A stretch of 64,000 nt of DNA. It comes from Nocardia concava NBRC 100430 (lineage in GTDB: Bacteria; Actinomycetota; Actinomycetes; Mycobacteriales; Mycobacteriaceae). Below the pieces are notes generated by a model. It was not told the origin of the DNA. It was given only the letters and a program-made list of their open reading frames with translations, and did not search any database. Both the position numbers and the translations under genes were made by a program. Each line of letters begins with the position of its first letter. Position 1 is the stretch's first letter. The DNA lies in contig NZ_BAFX01000205.1 in assembly GCF_000308815.1 (NCBI RefSeq), forward strand, positions 1 to 64,000, given 5' to 3'. Positions 40,799-49,886 of this stretch are shown here, in pieces.

Positions 40799-42202
40799 AT
40801 GACAGCCTCAGAAAGGCAGCTACCCGACACCGGTACCGCACCCGCTGCGGACGAGGGGTACTCGCGCGGCCTGTCGCCGCGCACCATTCAGATGATCGCC
40901 ATCGGCGGTGCGATCGGCACCGGCCTGTTCTACGGCGCGGGCGGGGCCATCGAGAAGGCCGGCCCGGCGCTCATCCTCTGCTACCTGGCAGCTGGTCTGG
41001 CCATTTTCGTGATCATGCGCGCGCTCGGTGAGCTGCTCACCTATCGCCCGGTCACCGGCAGCTTCGCCGAATACGCGAACGAGTTCCTGGGCCGCTTCGC
41101 GGGCTTCGCCACCGGTTGGACGTACTGGGCGGTGTGGGTCGCGACCTGCATGGCCGAGATCACCGTCGCGGGCAAGTACGTGCAGTACTGGTTCGACATC
41201 CCGCAGTGGGTGACCGCGCTGGTGGTGCTGGGCATCATGTTCATGGCCAACCTGATCTCGGTGCGGCTGTTCGGCGAGGGCGAATTCTGGTTCTCCGCCA
41301 TCAAGGTGACGGCCATCATCGCCATGATCGTGATCGGCATCGGCGTGCTGGTCTTCCACTTCGGCCACGCCACCAACCCGACCGTCACCAACCTCTGGAA
41401 CGACGGCGGAGTGTTCCCCAACGGGTTCGGGCAGGCGCTGCTGGCGCTGCAGATCGTGGTATTCGCCTATGTCGGTGTGGAATTGGTGGGCGTCACCGCC
41501 GGTGAGGCGCGCGACCCCAAGCGCACCCTGCGCAAGGCCATCAACACTCTGCCGTTCCGGATCGGCCTGTTCTACATCGGCGCGCTCATCGTCATCATGT
41601 CGGTGTCGAGCTGGCGTAACTTCCACGCGGGCCGCAGCCCGTTCGTCGAGGTCTTCCAGCAGATCGGCATCCCCGGCGCGGCCGGCATCATCAACTTCGT
41701 CCTGCTGACCGCGGCCCTGTCCTCCTGCAACTCCGGCATCTACTCCACCGGCCGCATGCTCCGCAGCCTCTCCCAGCGCGAAGAGGCCCCCGCCGCCCTC
41801 GGCACCCTCAGCCCCCGCTCCGTCCCCGCCGTCGGCATCGCCGTCTCCGCCGCCGTCATGGTCATCGGCGTAGCGGTGAACTACTTCTCCCCCGACAAGG
41901 CCTTCGGCTACATCACCTCGGTCTCCACCATGGGCATCATCTTCGTCTGGGGCATGATCCTCGTCTGCCACCTCCTCTACCGCCTCCGAGTCAACCGAGG
42001 CCTCCTCCCCGCCACCGACTACCGCCTCCCCGGCGCCCCCTTCACCACCGCCTTGGCCCTGGCCTTCCTGGCCCTCGTAGTCGTCCTCCTCTTCTTCACC
42101 GAAGACGGCCGCAGCGCCCTGGTCGTTGGTGTCGTCTGGGGCATCCTCGTCTGCATCGGCTATCCCCTCCTGTCCCGCAAGCACTCGGAAGTCGACGCCT
42201 GA
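40799..42202 (+). CDS. APC-superfamily amino acid permease
   Basis: A 467-residue transporter with 12 membrane helices and the amino-acid-permease signature near the start: IQMIAIGGAIGTGLFYGAGG, then PVTGSFAEYANEFLGRFAGF and GWTYWAVWVATCMAEI. It resembles GabP/CycA/AnsP-type proton symporters for small neutral amino acids. The start is ATG 40799. The last 450 bases are unusually C-rich. It is followed 18 bases later by the LCP gene, which may be co-transcribed. Confidence 0.85.
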   Translation: MTASERQLPDTGTAPAADEGYSRGLSPRTIQMIAIGGAIGTGLFYGAGGAIEKAGPALILCYLAAGLAIFVIMRALGELLTYRPVTGSFAEYANEFLGRFAGFATGWTYWAVWVATCMAEITVAGKYVQYWFDIPQWVTALVVLGIMFMANLISVRLFGEGEFWFSAIKVTAIIAMIVIGIGVLVFHFGHATNPTVTNLWNDGGVFPNGFGQALLALQIVVFAYVGVELVGVTAGEARDPKRTLRKAINTLPFRIGLFYIGALIVIMSVSSWRNFHAGRSPFVEVFQQIGIPGAAGIINFVLLTAALSSCNSGIYSTGRMLRSLSQREEAPAALGTLSPRSVPAVGIAVSAAVMVIGVAVNYFSPDKAFGYITSVSTMGIIFVWGMILVCHLLYRLRVNRGLLPATDYRLPGAPFTTALALAFLALVVVLLFFTEDGRSALVVGVVWGILVCIGYPLLSRKHSEVDA

Positions 42203-42220
42203 CAAGTACGCTCGGAGGGC

Positions 42221-43921
42221 ATGACGCACGCTCGGGATCGTCGGGGGAGACATTCGGGTGCGTATGAGCCTGCGACGGTGCCGCTGCCGACGGCGCCGAA
42301 GTCCAGACCCCGCCCGCCCGGTGGGCGGCGTCCGAGGGATCGTGGCAAGCGATCGCATCGGATGCTCGTCGCCGGGCGGGCGGCATTGGCTTTGGTGGCG
42401 GTTGCGGTGTTGGCCGTTACCGGGGTGGCCTGGCGGCAGTATCACCATGAGTTGAATGGGTTGACGATTTCGGGGGTTAGTCCGGAGGGGCCTAAGTCGA
42501 GTGGGAAGACGCAGAATATTTTGATCATGGGGTTGGATAGCCGGCTGGATGAGCATGGGAATCCGTTGCCTCAGGAGATGTATGACGCGTTGCATGCGGG
42601 GGATGAGGGGGAGGGTGGGTTCAATTCGAATGTGTTGATATTGGTGCATATTCCGGGGGATGGGTCGAAGTCGACTGCTATTTCGATTCCTCGGGACGAC
42701 TATGTGACGTTGGATCCGGCGTCGTGCACGAGCTCGCCGTGTAAGGGGAAGATCAAGCAGGCGTACGGGTTTGCGTATGCGCGGGCCAAGGAGAAGCTGA
42801 CGGCGGCGGGGGTGAAGGATCCGCTGGAGTTGGATCAGCGGTCGCGGGATGCGGGGCGGCTGGCCGAGAGCAATACGGTCAGCAAGTTTTTGGGCAATGT
42901 GCCGGTGGATCATTTCGTCGAGGTGACGCTGGCGGCGTTCTTCCAGATCGCGCAGGCGGTGCAGCCGATCACGGTGTGCCTCAACGAGGACACCTCCGAC
43001 AGCTACTCCGGCGCCAATTTCAAGAAGGGCAAGCAGCAGATCGACGCGTCGCAGGCCATGGCGTTCGTGCGCCAGCGCCGCGACCCGGACCAGCCGCTGT
43101 TCACCGACCTCGACCGCACCCGCCGCCAGCAGGCCTTCATCGTTTCGCTGCTGCGGCAGCTGCAGGACAGCGGGACGCTGGGCAGTCCGAGCAAGTTGCG
43201 GAATCTGCTCGATATCGCCAAGCAGAACACCGCCATCGACAAGAACCTGGATCCGCTGTCGTTCGCGCAGCGGGCGTCGGCGCTGTTCAACGAGGGGGTG
43301 TCGCTGTATACGCTGCCGGTCAAGGACTTCGGGACCGACGACGCGGGGGAGTCGATCAATATCGTTGATACCGAGGAGATCCGGGGCATCGTGCGGAATC
43401 TGCTGTCGCCCGGCGATTCCGGGACCACCACGACGACCACCACGCCCGCGCCGACCGGCACGGCGATTCCCGCCGCGGCCGGTGTCGTATTGAACGTGGT
43501 CAATAGTTCCGGGCGCAACGGCCTGGCTGCCCAGGTGCAAGAAGCCCTGGCCCCAAGAGGATTCACCCGTGGCACCACCTCGACCGGCGCGGCACGGACC
43601 ACCACCACGCTGACCTACGGCACCGGCGCCGAATCCGCCGCGCAGGCACTGGCCGCGCAACTCGGGCTCACCGCCACCAAATCGGCGGCGGTGGAAGAGC
43701 AGACCGTGCAGCTCACCCTCGGCAGCGACGCGCAATCCGGACCCATCGCGAATCTCCTGGCCGAGCAAGCCGATCCGAGCGCCTCGGCGACCCCCACCTC
43801 CACACCGAAGACCTCGACCACACCCCCGGCCCCGGTCTCCGCCACCGCACCCGGCACGAACGCCCCGGCCGCCACCGACCTCTCACAAATGGATACCGGC
43901 GGCATTCCCTGTGTGAGGTAA
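42221..43921 (+). CDS. LytR-CpsA-Psr (LCP) family protein with LytR_C domain
   Basis: A 566-residue protein. An N-terminal basic region is followed by one membrane helix (about 48-68, AALALVAVAVLAVTGVAW). The LCP domain (about 95-345) contains NILIMGLDSR, SIPRDDYV, an FVEVTLAAF segment and RQRRDPDQPLFTDLDRTRRQ. A Thr/Pro linker leads to a LytR_C domain (VVLNVVNSSGRNGLAAQV) and an acidic/Pro-rich tail ending in Cys. LCP proteins attach wall polymers, arabinogalactan in mycolate genera, to peptidoglycan outside the membrane. The first third uses many G- and T-ending codons, unlike the gene before it. Confidence 0.85.
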   Translation: MTHARDRRGRHSGAYEPATVPLPTAPKSRPRPPGGRRPRDRGKRSHRMLVAGRAALALVAVAVLAVTGVAWRQYHHELNGLTISGVSPEGPKSSGKTQNILIMGLDSRLDEHGNPLPQEMYDALHAGDEGEGGFNSNVLILVHIPGDGSKSTAISIPRDDYVTLDPASCTSSPCKGKIKQAYGFAYARAKEKLTAAGVKDPLELDQRSRDAGRLAESNTVSKFLGNVPVDHFVEVTLAAFFQIAQAVQPITVCLNEDTSDSYSGANFKKGKQQIDASQAMAFVRQRRDPDQPLFTDLDRTRRQQAFIVSLLRQLQDSGTLGSPSKLRNLLDIAKQNTAIDKNLDPLSFAQRASALFNEGVSLYTLPVKDFGTDDAGESINIVDTEEIRGIVRNLLSPGDSGTTTTTTTPAPTGTAIPAAAGVVLNVVNSSGRNGLAAQVQEALAPRGFTRGTTSTGAARTTTTLTYGTGAESAAQALAAQLGLTATKSAAVEEQTVQLTLGSDAQSGPIANLLAEQADPSASATPTSTPKTSTTPPAPVSATAPGTNAPAATDLSQMDTGGIPCVR

Positions 43922-44011
43922 GGGAATACGGGCATGGCGGTGCCAATCCGGACATGGCGAGGCCCCGCCGGGCGTAACTTGCTTGTCAGGGTACGGCTCG
44001 AGGGGTGTGCG

Positions 44012-45400
44012 ATGAACGATCAGCGACGCTACGTGGTGATCGGCGGCGGCCTGGCGGGCCTGGCGTCCGCGGTCTGGCTGGCCGAGGCTGGAAAGCGTGT
44101 CACCCTGCTGGAACGCCGCGGCAGGCTGGGCGGACGCACCCACGCGCTCGAGGTCGCGCCGCTGCGGGACGTGCCCGACAACGGACAGCATGTGATCGCC
44201 AGCGGGTACGAGCATCTATTCCGGTACCTGACCAGCGTCGGCACCCGGCAGTACGTGGCCTTCCCCCAGCGCGGTGTGCTGCGCTGGCCCGGCGGGCGCG
44301 TGGTCACCATGGGCACCAAGGGATTTCCCGCCGTGCGCGCACTCTTCGGCGCGCACCCCGACGCCAGCGCCGCCGATCGACTGCGGGCCGCCGCGGCCAC
44401 CATGCGGATGGGCTGGCAGTGTCTGCGCCAGCCCGGCGATCTGGCCGATCTCACCACCGACCAATGGCTGCGCCGGCTCGGCATGCCCGAAACCGCGCGC
44501 GAGGCACTGTGGGACTGGCTGGCGCTCGGCATCGCCGCCGAACCGGTGCGCCAAGAATCGGCCAAGGTGTTCGCCGACGTGATGGCCACCGGAATCCGCC
44601 TGGGCGTCAAGCACATGCGGCCGGTCACCATCGGGTATCCGACCACTGACCTCGACACGCTGTTCGTCTCCGGCGCGCAGCGGGTGTTCGAACGCCACGG
44701 CGTGGAGGTGAAATATCGCGCGGTCGCCCGGCGCATCCGGATCCAGGACGGGGCGGTGACCGGCGTGGTGCTCGCCGACGGCGACATCGAACCCGCGGAC
44801 GCGGTGGTGTGCGCGGTACCCAACTCCTACATCGGCGGACTGCTCGACGAGCTACCCGAGCACGACGAGATCTATTCGGCCGCGGACAAACTCGGCTACA
44901 CCCCGATTGTCAGCACCAATCTCTACCTGGACCGCCCTTTGGGCACCGAGGCCGCGATGGAGGCGCTCATCGGCGGCGCGGGCGTCATCGACGAGGTATT
45001 CGACCGCCAGCGCATGCACGGACGCGGCACCCTTAACGGCTGGCTGTACTGCCTGACCACCAGCGGGGCCTACGAGCAGATCCACAAGCCGCACCACGAG
45101 GTGGTCGAGGAGCAGATGGCGTTGCTGCGGCGCTACTACCCGGACGCGCGGGACGCGAAAGTGCTGCACGCGCAGGTGGTTCCGATGCCACGGGCGACCT
45201 TCTCGCAGGTGGTCGGCACCGACGGCCTGCGGCCGGGCCAGCGGACCTCGGTGCCCACGCTGGTGCTGGCCGGGGATTGGACCCGTACCGACTGGTCGGC
45301 CACGATGGAGAGCGCGGCCCAGAGTGCTGCGAAGGCCGTGGATCTGCTGCTCGGCCTGCCCGCCGCGCCGTCGATGGCGGGCCGTTCCGCGCGCGGCTGA
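44012..45400 (+). CDS. FAD-dependent desaturase/oxidase, HpnE-like
   Basis: A 462-residue flavoprotein of the phytoene desaturase/amine oxidase superfamily: YVVIGGGLAGLASAVWLA (dinucleotide motif, 7-24), the Arg-rich GRLGGRTHALE, a middle DNGQHVIASGYEHL, and the C-terminal LVLAGDWTRTDWSATMESA typical of HpnE (hydroxysqualene dehydroxylase). The DNGQH stretch is especially HpnE-like. No squalene or hopanoid genes are beside it, so a terpenoid substrate is likely but the pathway is not shown. GAGGGG precedes ATG 44012. Confidence 0.75.
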   Translation: MNDQRRYVVIGGGLAGLASAVWLAEAGKRVTLLERRGRLGGRTHALEVAPLRDVPDNGQHVIASGYEHLFRYLTSVGTRQYVAFPQRGVLRWPGGRVVTMGTKGFPAVRALFGAHPDASAADRLRAAAATMRMGWQCLRQPGDLADLTTDQWLRRLGMPETAREALWDWLALGIAAEPVRQESAKVFADVMATGIRLGVKHMRPVTIGYPTTDLDTLFVSGAQRVFERHGVEVKYRAVARRIRIQDGAVTGVVLADGDIEPADAVVCAVPNSYIGGLLDELPEHDEIYSAADKLGYTPIVSTNLYLDRPLGTEAAMEALIGGAGVIDEVFDRQRMHGRGTLNGWLYCLTTSGAYEQIHKPHHEVVEEQMALLRRYYPDARDAKVLHAQVVPMPRATFSQVVGTDGLRPGQRTSVPTLVLAGDWTRTDWSATMESAAQSAAKAVDLLLGLPAAPSMAGRSARG

Positions 45401-45438
45401 CGTCCTGCCCCGATCCGCCAGTCGACCAGACGGTCTGA

Positions 45439-46098
45439 TTACTCGCGTTCTGCTCGCGGCCTGGATTCGCGGAAGAAGTTCAGGATCAGCCGCGTGATAT
45501 CCGACAGGAACCGCTCGCGTGGAATGGACGGGCCGTCGAGCAGGTAGCGGATGGTCAGATGCTCGACCACCCGCACCAGCATCCAGGCCGCGGCATCGGC
45601 GTCGACATCCTCGGGAATCGGATACTGCCGCATGGACAATGCCACCCGGGCGAGCTCGCTGATCTGCTGTTCGAAGGCGACCACCGGCCCGTCGGCCGCG
45701 AGCCGGGGCGTCTGCTCGACGACGGCTCGCAGCAGTTCGCGGTCATTGCCCAGCGCGTCCAGCAGATACGAAATGGTCTCCGGCACGGACACTTCCGGCG
45801 GCTTGCCGATATTCGACAGCACCCGCGCCCGCACCAGCTCGGTGACATCGCGGGTATACCGCTCGATCACCGCGGCGACCACCGCGTCCTTGTTCGGGAA
45901 GTACTGATACAGCGAGCCCGGGCTGATATCCGCCGCCGCGGCAATGCGATTGGTGGAGGCCCCGTCGTACCCGTGGGTGATGAGCACCCTCTGCCCGGCA
46001 TCGACGATGCGGGCCACCATGGCTCGCGAACGGTCCTGCTGGGGCGTGCGGCGCGGCGGTGGCGCGGGGGATTTCGGGATGCGGCGTTTCGATGTCAT
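45439..46098 (-). CDS. TetR-family transcriptional regulator
   Basis: A 219-residue protein with a basic N-terminal extension (SKRRIPKSPAPPPRRTPQQ) and a TetR helix-turn-helix: ILITHGYDGASTNRIAAAAD in general form, then ISPGSLYQYFPNKDAVVAAV (about 57-76). It is divergent from the first DUF2236 gene with a 65-base spacer containing the direct repeat GAATGCGAATTGAATGCGA, so it probably represses the oxygenase pair. Confidence 0.85.
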   Translation of the reverse strand: MTSKRRIPKSPAPPPRRTPQQDRSRAMVARIVDAGQRVLITHGYDGASTNRIAAAADISPGSLYQYFPNKDAVVAAVIERYTRDVTELVRARVLSNIGKPPEVSVPETISYLLDALGNDRELLRAVVEQTPRLAADGPVVAFEQQISELARVALSMRQYPIPEDVDADAAAWMLVRVVEHLTIRYLLDGPSIPRERFLSDITRLILNFFRESRPRAERE

Positions 46099-46163
46099 GG
46101 CGTTTCGGGGGAGATTCGGAATGCGAATTGAATGCGAGCGATTATTCGTGTCAGCGTTGAATC

Positions 46164-47204
46164 ATGGTGTCACACAGCGCGGTGTCCGACCAGGGTGAAG
46201 TCCCGGCGCCCGGCCCCCATCACGATCCGGTCCCGCTCGGGCCGGACTCACTGACCTGGAAGACCTTCGGATCGCTCTACTTTCTGCCCAGCGCCCTGTT
46301 CGTCGGCATGGTGCAGAACATGCATCCGGGGCTCGGCGCGGGGGTGGAATTCCATTCCGAAATCCAGGACGAGTTCTATCAACGGATTCTGCGGTCGCTG
46401 TACCCGATCTACGGCGTGGTGTTCGACGGTGAACGGGCGGAGCAGACGGCGCGCGAGATTGTCGGATACCACCGGGGCATCAAAGGCGTCGACGGTCGGG
46501 GCCGCCGGTATCACGCGCTGGATCCGGGAACCTTTTACTGGGCGCACGCGGTGTTCTTCGTGCAGAATCTGCGCGCGGCGGACCTGTTCATGGGCGGGCT
46601 GAGCGAGGCCGAGCGCGAACAACTCTGGCGTGAGCATTACCGCTGGTACGAGATGTACGGCATGAGCATGCGGGTGGTGCCGACCAGTTGGGCTGCGTTC
46701 CAGCGGTATTGGCGCGAAATGTGCCGTGACACGCTGGAGCCGACCAAGGCCGCCTGGGACGTGTACCGACTGGTCGATACCGTCCCGGTGCCACCGTTCC
46801 CCTTGGTGCGGCAGCTGCCGAAACCGCTGTGGGAACACCTGATCCGGCCGACCGGTGCACACTTCTACAAGTTCGTGACCATCGGCCTGTGCGATCCGGA
46901 GATCCGCCACACCATGGGGTTCACCTGGACCGCCCGCGATCAACGCCGTTTCGACCGCCTCTGCCGGACGCTGTCGGCCATGAACCGGGTGACGCCCGAC
47001 GGGATCAAGTACTTCTTCCCCCGCATTCACGCCGCCCGCCGCCGCGCCGCCGGAAAACGACCCGCCCGGCTCGCACCGCCCGAGGCGCCCGAAATGCTCT
47101 GGCCCGCCGCCGAACACCGCGCCGAGGGCAAGCACTACTGCCCGGTCCACGCCGACCGGGGCAGCGATTCGATCACCCGATTCCGCCAGCTGACAGGGTT
47201 CTGA
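46164..47204 (+). CDS. DUF2236 (MpaB-like) oxygenase-family protein
   Basis: A 346-residue helical protein of the DUF2236 family, which includes the fungal MpaB and bacterial latex-clearing oxygenases (b-type haem, oxidative cleavage of isoprenoid chains). The family core is visible at WAHAVFFVQNLRAADLFM, YEMYGMSMRVVPTSWAAFQR and YWREMC. The His in WAHAVFF could bind haem. ATG 46164 has no strong ribosome site. It precedes a second DUF2236 gene by four bases. Substrate unknown. Confidence 0.75.
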   Translation: MVSHSAVSDQGEVPAPGPHHDPVPLGPDSLTWKTFGSLYFLPSALFVGMVQNMHPGLGAGVEFHSEIQDEFYQRILRSLYPIYGVVFDGERAEQTAREIVGYHRGIKGVDGRGRRYHALDPGTFYWAHAVFFVQNLRAADLFMGGLSEAEREQLWREHYRWYEMYGMSMRVVPTSWAAFQRYWREMCRDTLEPTKAAWDVYRLVDTVPVPPFPLVRQLPKPLWEHLIRPTGAHFYKFVTIGLCDPEIRHTMGFTWTARDQRRFDRLCRTLSAMNRVTPDGIKYFFPRIHAARRRAAGKRPARLAPPEAPEMLWPAAEHRAEGKHYCPVHADRGSDSITRFRQLTGF

Positions 47205-47208
47205 CGCC

Positions 47209-48543
47209 ATGACACAGGGACTCGAGACCACCCACCCCTACGACTACTACTACCGGCCCGGCCTGCCGCTGCGCCCGCCACCGCCGCGCGCCGTGCCGTC
47301 GGACCTGTGGTTCGAACCGCGAAAGGCCATGCTGGGACCGTGGATCGACGTGCGTCGCGAGCCGGTCGACACGCCGCGCACCCGGCTCATGGCCGATCAC
47401 CTGTGGCAGGGCGACGAACCCATGGACGCACTGGTCGCCGCGTTCCGCCGGCTCGGATCCGCCGGCGGCCGCCGCATGTTGAACCAGGCCCTGGCGCACG
47501 GCATCGACAGCGTCGACGAGCCGCTGCCCGAACTGGTGAATCTCTTCGCCCTGCTGGACAATCCGCCCGACTGGTACGACCCCGACCTGTGGGAATACGG
47601 CCGTCGGTTGTGGATCAACGTCTCCCTCGCCGGGAAAATGGCCATGGGCGTGCAGGACTTCATGGGGACCTTCGTCGGGGCGGAGGTCGCGTCCGCCGTC
47701 GGGCAGACCGGGCGCTTCGTCAAAGACCCGTATCGCCGCGGCCTGGAATCCTCGGTCTGGTTCCGCAGTGTCACCGCGCCGCGGGCGCTGGAGCGCGGTA
47801 ACCCGATCTTCCATGACACCGTTCGTGTCCGGCTCATGCACGCTCAGGTCCGGGCCATGCTGCGCCGCACCTGGGGCGACGAGCATTTCGCGCAGCACGG
47901 CAACCCCATCTCCAATGCCACCACCATGGGCGCGGCCGTCACCTTCGGCCTGTCACCCATGTGCTTCGACCACGTGCACGGCCGCCGGTGCAGCACAAGG
48001 CAACTCGATGCCGTCATGCACTACTGGGCCTACATCGCCCATGTCTTCGGTGTCGCCGACGAGCTGATCCCGCGCTCGGCCGCCGAAGGCATGGAACAGG
48101 CCGACTACATGGTCGCGACCGCGGGGGTGGCCCCGCAGTGGACGGCGAACATGGCCGGCGCCGCCACCCGTAGCTTCACCGGCGACACCGTGACCGGTCG
48201 CCTCCGCGTAGCCGCCACCGCACCGGTGCTCGGAGCCCTGGCCTACTACAGCGGTGAGCCCTTGGTTCGCACCTTGCTCGCCGACACCCTCTTGAAATCC
48301 GTTCCGCTGCGCCCCTTCTCCCGGCTCGTCGGTCTCGCCGCGAACACCGAGGTCCGGCTGCGCGCAGTCGACGATCACCTCCCCGGCGCTCGTTCCCGCA
48401 TGATCCGCCGCGCCCGCCACATCGACCCGATGTGGGACCGCAATACCCGTGTCGCCCGCTACCTCGCCGCCCGGGCCGGCATTCGCGGCACCCCGTTCGA
48501 CCACCACGACACTTCCGCCGAAGCGCCGCGCTGCCCGATCTGA
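47209..48543 (+). CDS. DUF2236 (MpaB/latex-clearing-like) oxygenase-family protein
   Basis: A 444-residue protein, longer than its neighbour. Helical core segments include GVQDFMGTFVGAEVASAVGQ, the central VRVRLMHAQVRAMLRRTW with a probable haem-ligand His, and YWAYIAHVFGVADELIPRS. This layout is close to that of latex-clearing and MpaB-type enzymes. It is co-transcribed with the first DUF2236 gene, under a divergent TetR. Two different members in tandem suggest they form a heteromer or act in sequence on an unsaturated lipid; this is inference. Confidence 0.8.
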   Translation: MTQGLETTHPYDYYYRPGLPLRPPPPRAVPSDLWFEPRKAMLGPWIDVRREPVDTPRTRLMADHLWQGDEPMDALVAAFRRLGSAGGRRMLNQALAHGIDSVDEPLPELVNLFALLDNPPDWYDPDLWEYGRRLWINVSLAGKMAMGVQDFMGTFVGAEVASAVGQTGRFVKDPYRRGLESSVWFRSVTAPRALERGNPIFHDTVRVRLMHAQVRAMLRRTWGDEHFAQHGNPISNATTMGAAVTFGLSPMCFDHVHGRRCSTRQLDAVMHYWAYIAHVFGVADELIPRSAAEGMEQADYMVATAGVAPQWTANMAGAATRSFTGDTVTGRLRVAATAPVLGALAYYSGEPLVRTLLADTLLKSVPLRPFSRLVGLAANTEVRLRAVDDHLPGARSRMIRRARHIDPMWDRNTRVARYLAARAGIRGTPFDHHDTSAEAPRCPI

Positions 48544-48547
48544 CCGC

Positions 48548-48898
48548 TCAGCCCTGCGTCCCGGCGATGCTCAGGTACACGACCATGATCGTGAACAGGA
48601 ACCAGCCGACGCCCTGCCAGATCGGCCACGCCCGCTCGGCCCGCCACGCTCGGAAGGCGATCACCAACGCACCGATACCTCCGGCCAGCAGGATCCCACC
48701 CGGCACCAACCCGACCACGACCCGCGAGGTCGCATCACACAAACTCGACCCCTCGTTCAAACACGCGGGCCGCGCCGCCGCCCAGATCAACACGATCACC
48801 GCGGCTACGGCGGTCACGCCCAGCACGGCCAGGACATAGGTCGTCGCGTGCCGCAGCATCGACGGATCGTTCCACCGTTTCTCCACGTCATTCACCAT
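48548..48898 (-). CDS. Small membrane protein
   Basis: A 116-residue protein from ATG 48898 with GGAGG seven bases upstream. It has three hydrophobic helices: ATTYVLAVLGVTAVAAVIVL, VVVGLVPGGILLAGGIGALV and GVGWFLFTIMVVYLSIAG. A loop with ACLNEGSSLC may hold a disulfide on the outer side. No family recognised. It is convergent with the DUF2236 gene, four bases away. Confidence 0.65.
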   Translation of the reverse strand: MVNDVEKRWNDPSMLRHATTYVLAVLGVTAVAAVIVLIWAAARPACLNEGSSLCDATSRVVVGLVPGGILLAGGIGALVIAFRAWRAERAWPIWQGVGWFLFTIMVVYLSIAGTQG

Positions 48899-49027
48899 GT
48901 CCCCACCTCCTCGCCGTAGCAGTACCCCACCGGACCCGATACCACCATGATCGTCCCGCCGTGGGTTCGCGGCCACGCCGCTGCGCCACGAATCCCGGGC
49001 CGTGGGGCGCGGCGCGAGGTCAGAGCT

Positions 49028-49669
49028 TCAGCGGGCGTCGGCGGCCAGGCCGATGCCCAGGCCGACCAGCACCGCGGCCAGGGCGCGTTCGATGCGGCGG
49101 CGGATTCCCGTGCGACGTAGCCACTCTCCGGCGCGGTCGGCGGCCAGGACCACACCGACGCACCAGGCGGTGTCGATCACCAGCTGGATGACGGCGAGGA
49201 TCAGGACCGTGGGCAGGACCGGGCCGGAGCCGGGTAGGAACTGCGGCAGGATCGTCAGGCCGAAGACCGCCGCCTTGGGGTTGGCGGCGATGGAGATCAG
49301 CGAGGCCCGGAAGGCGGCGGCGGGGGTGCGGCCGCCGGGCAGGGCCGCAGTCAGGGCGGCGCCGAAGGTGTCTTCGCCGCGGGATCCGCGCCAGGCCTGA
49401 ATTCCCAACCACACCAGCACGAATGCCCCGAGCAGATGAACTCCGACATTCAGGACCTCGTTCGCGACCAGTAGCGCGGACAACCCCGCCCCACCCGCGA
49501 GGGTCCAACCGAAAACGCCGATCTCATTGCCCGCCACCGCCGCCAACCCGGCGGCGCGGCCGTCCCGGACCGACCGCTGCAGGAACAGCGCGGTGGCCGG
49601 ACCCGGAATGGCGGCCAGAATCAGACAGGCGAGAGTGAAAGCGGGAAGGACGGAGATCAAGTGCGGCAT
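49028..49669 (-). CDS. LysE/RhtB-family amino acid exporter
   Basis: A 213-residue protein with six membrane helices and the family motif near residue 22: ILAAIPGPATALFLQRSVRD, followed by GRAAGLAAVAGNEIG. NPKAAVFGLTILPQFL is also characteristic. It exports amino acids or homoserine-lactone-like compounds; the substrate is not predictable. It is a single gene. Confidence 0.85.
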   Translation of the reverse strand: MPHLISVLPAFTLACLILAAIPGPATALFLQRSVRDGRAAGLAAVAGNEIGVFGWTLAGGAGLSALLVANEVLNVGVHLLGAFVLVWLGIQAWRGSRGEDTFGAALTAALPGGRTPAAAFRASLISIAANPKAAVFGLTILPQFLPGSGPVLPTVLILAVIQLVIDTAWCVGVVLAADRAGEWLRRTGIRRRIERALAAVLVGLGIGLAADAR

Positions 49670-49886
49670 GCCTCGATGCTGTCACCCTCCCAGCGCTCTG
49701 GCCAGCGGATTTCCTCGGTGAAGGCAACTTCGCACCCCCTGGCGGCGAGTCTCGCCACCACACACCGACGAGTGCCGGTGCGGCAGGCGCGCAACGGGCC
49801 AACGCGGTAACGCGATCCCGCGCTGACCTCGGCGCTCTCGAACCTGGTCTGCAGGGGACGGCCTGCGCGAGGTTCGAGACGCCGGA

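Noticed and set aside
40820..43768. A 982-codon open frame on the minus strand
   Set aside because: It lies opposite the permease and LCP genes, whose proteins have clear family motifs. Its translation is Arg/Gly/Asp/His-rich without any domain, typical of antisense frames in high-GC DNA.
45426..45439. Short palindrome CAGACGGTCTG between convergent genes
   Set aside because: Only five base pairs around one base. It could be chance, or the edge of a terminator, so I did not list it.
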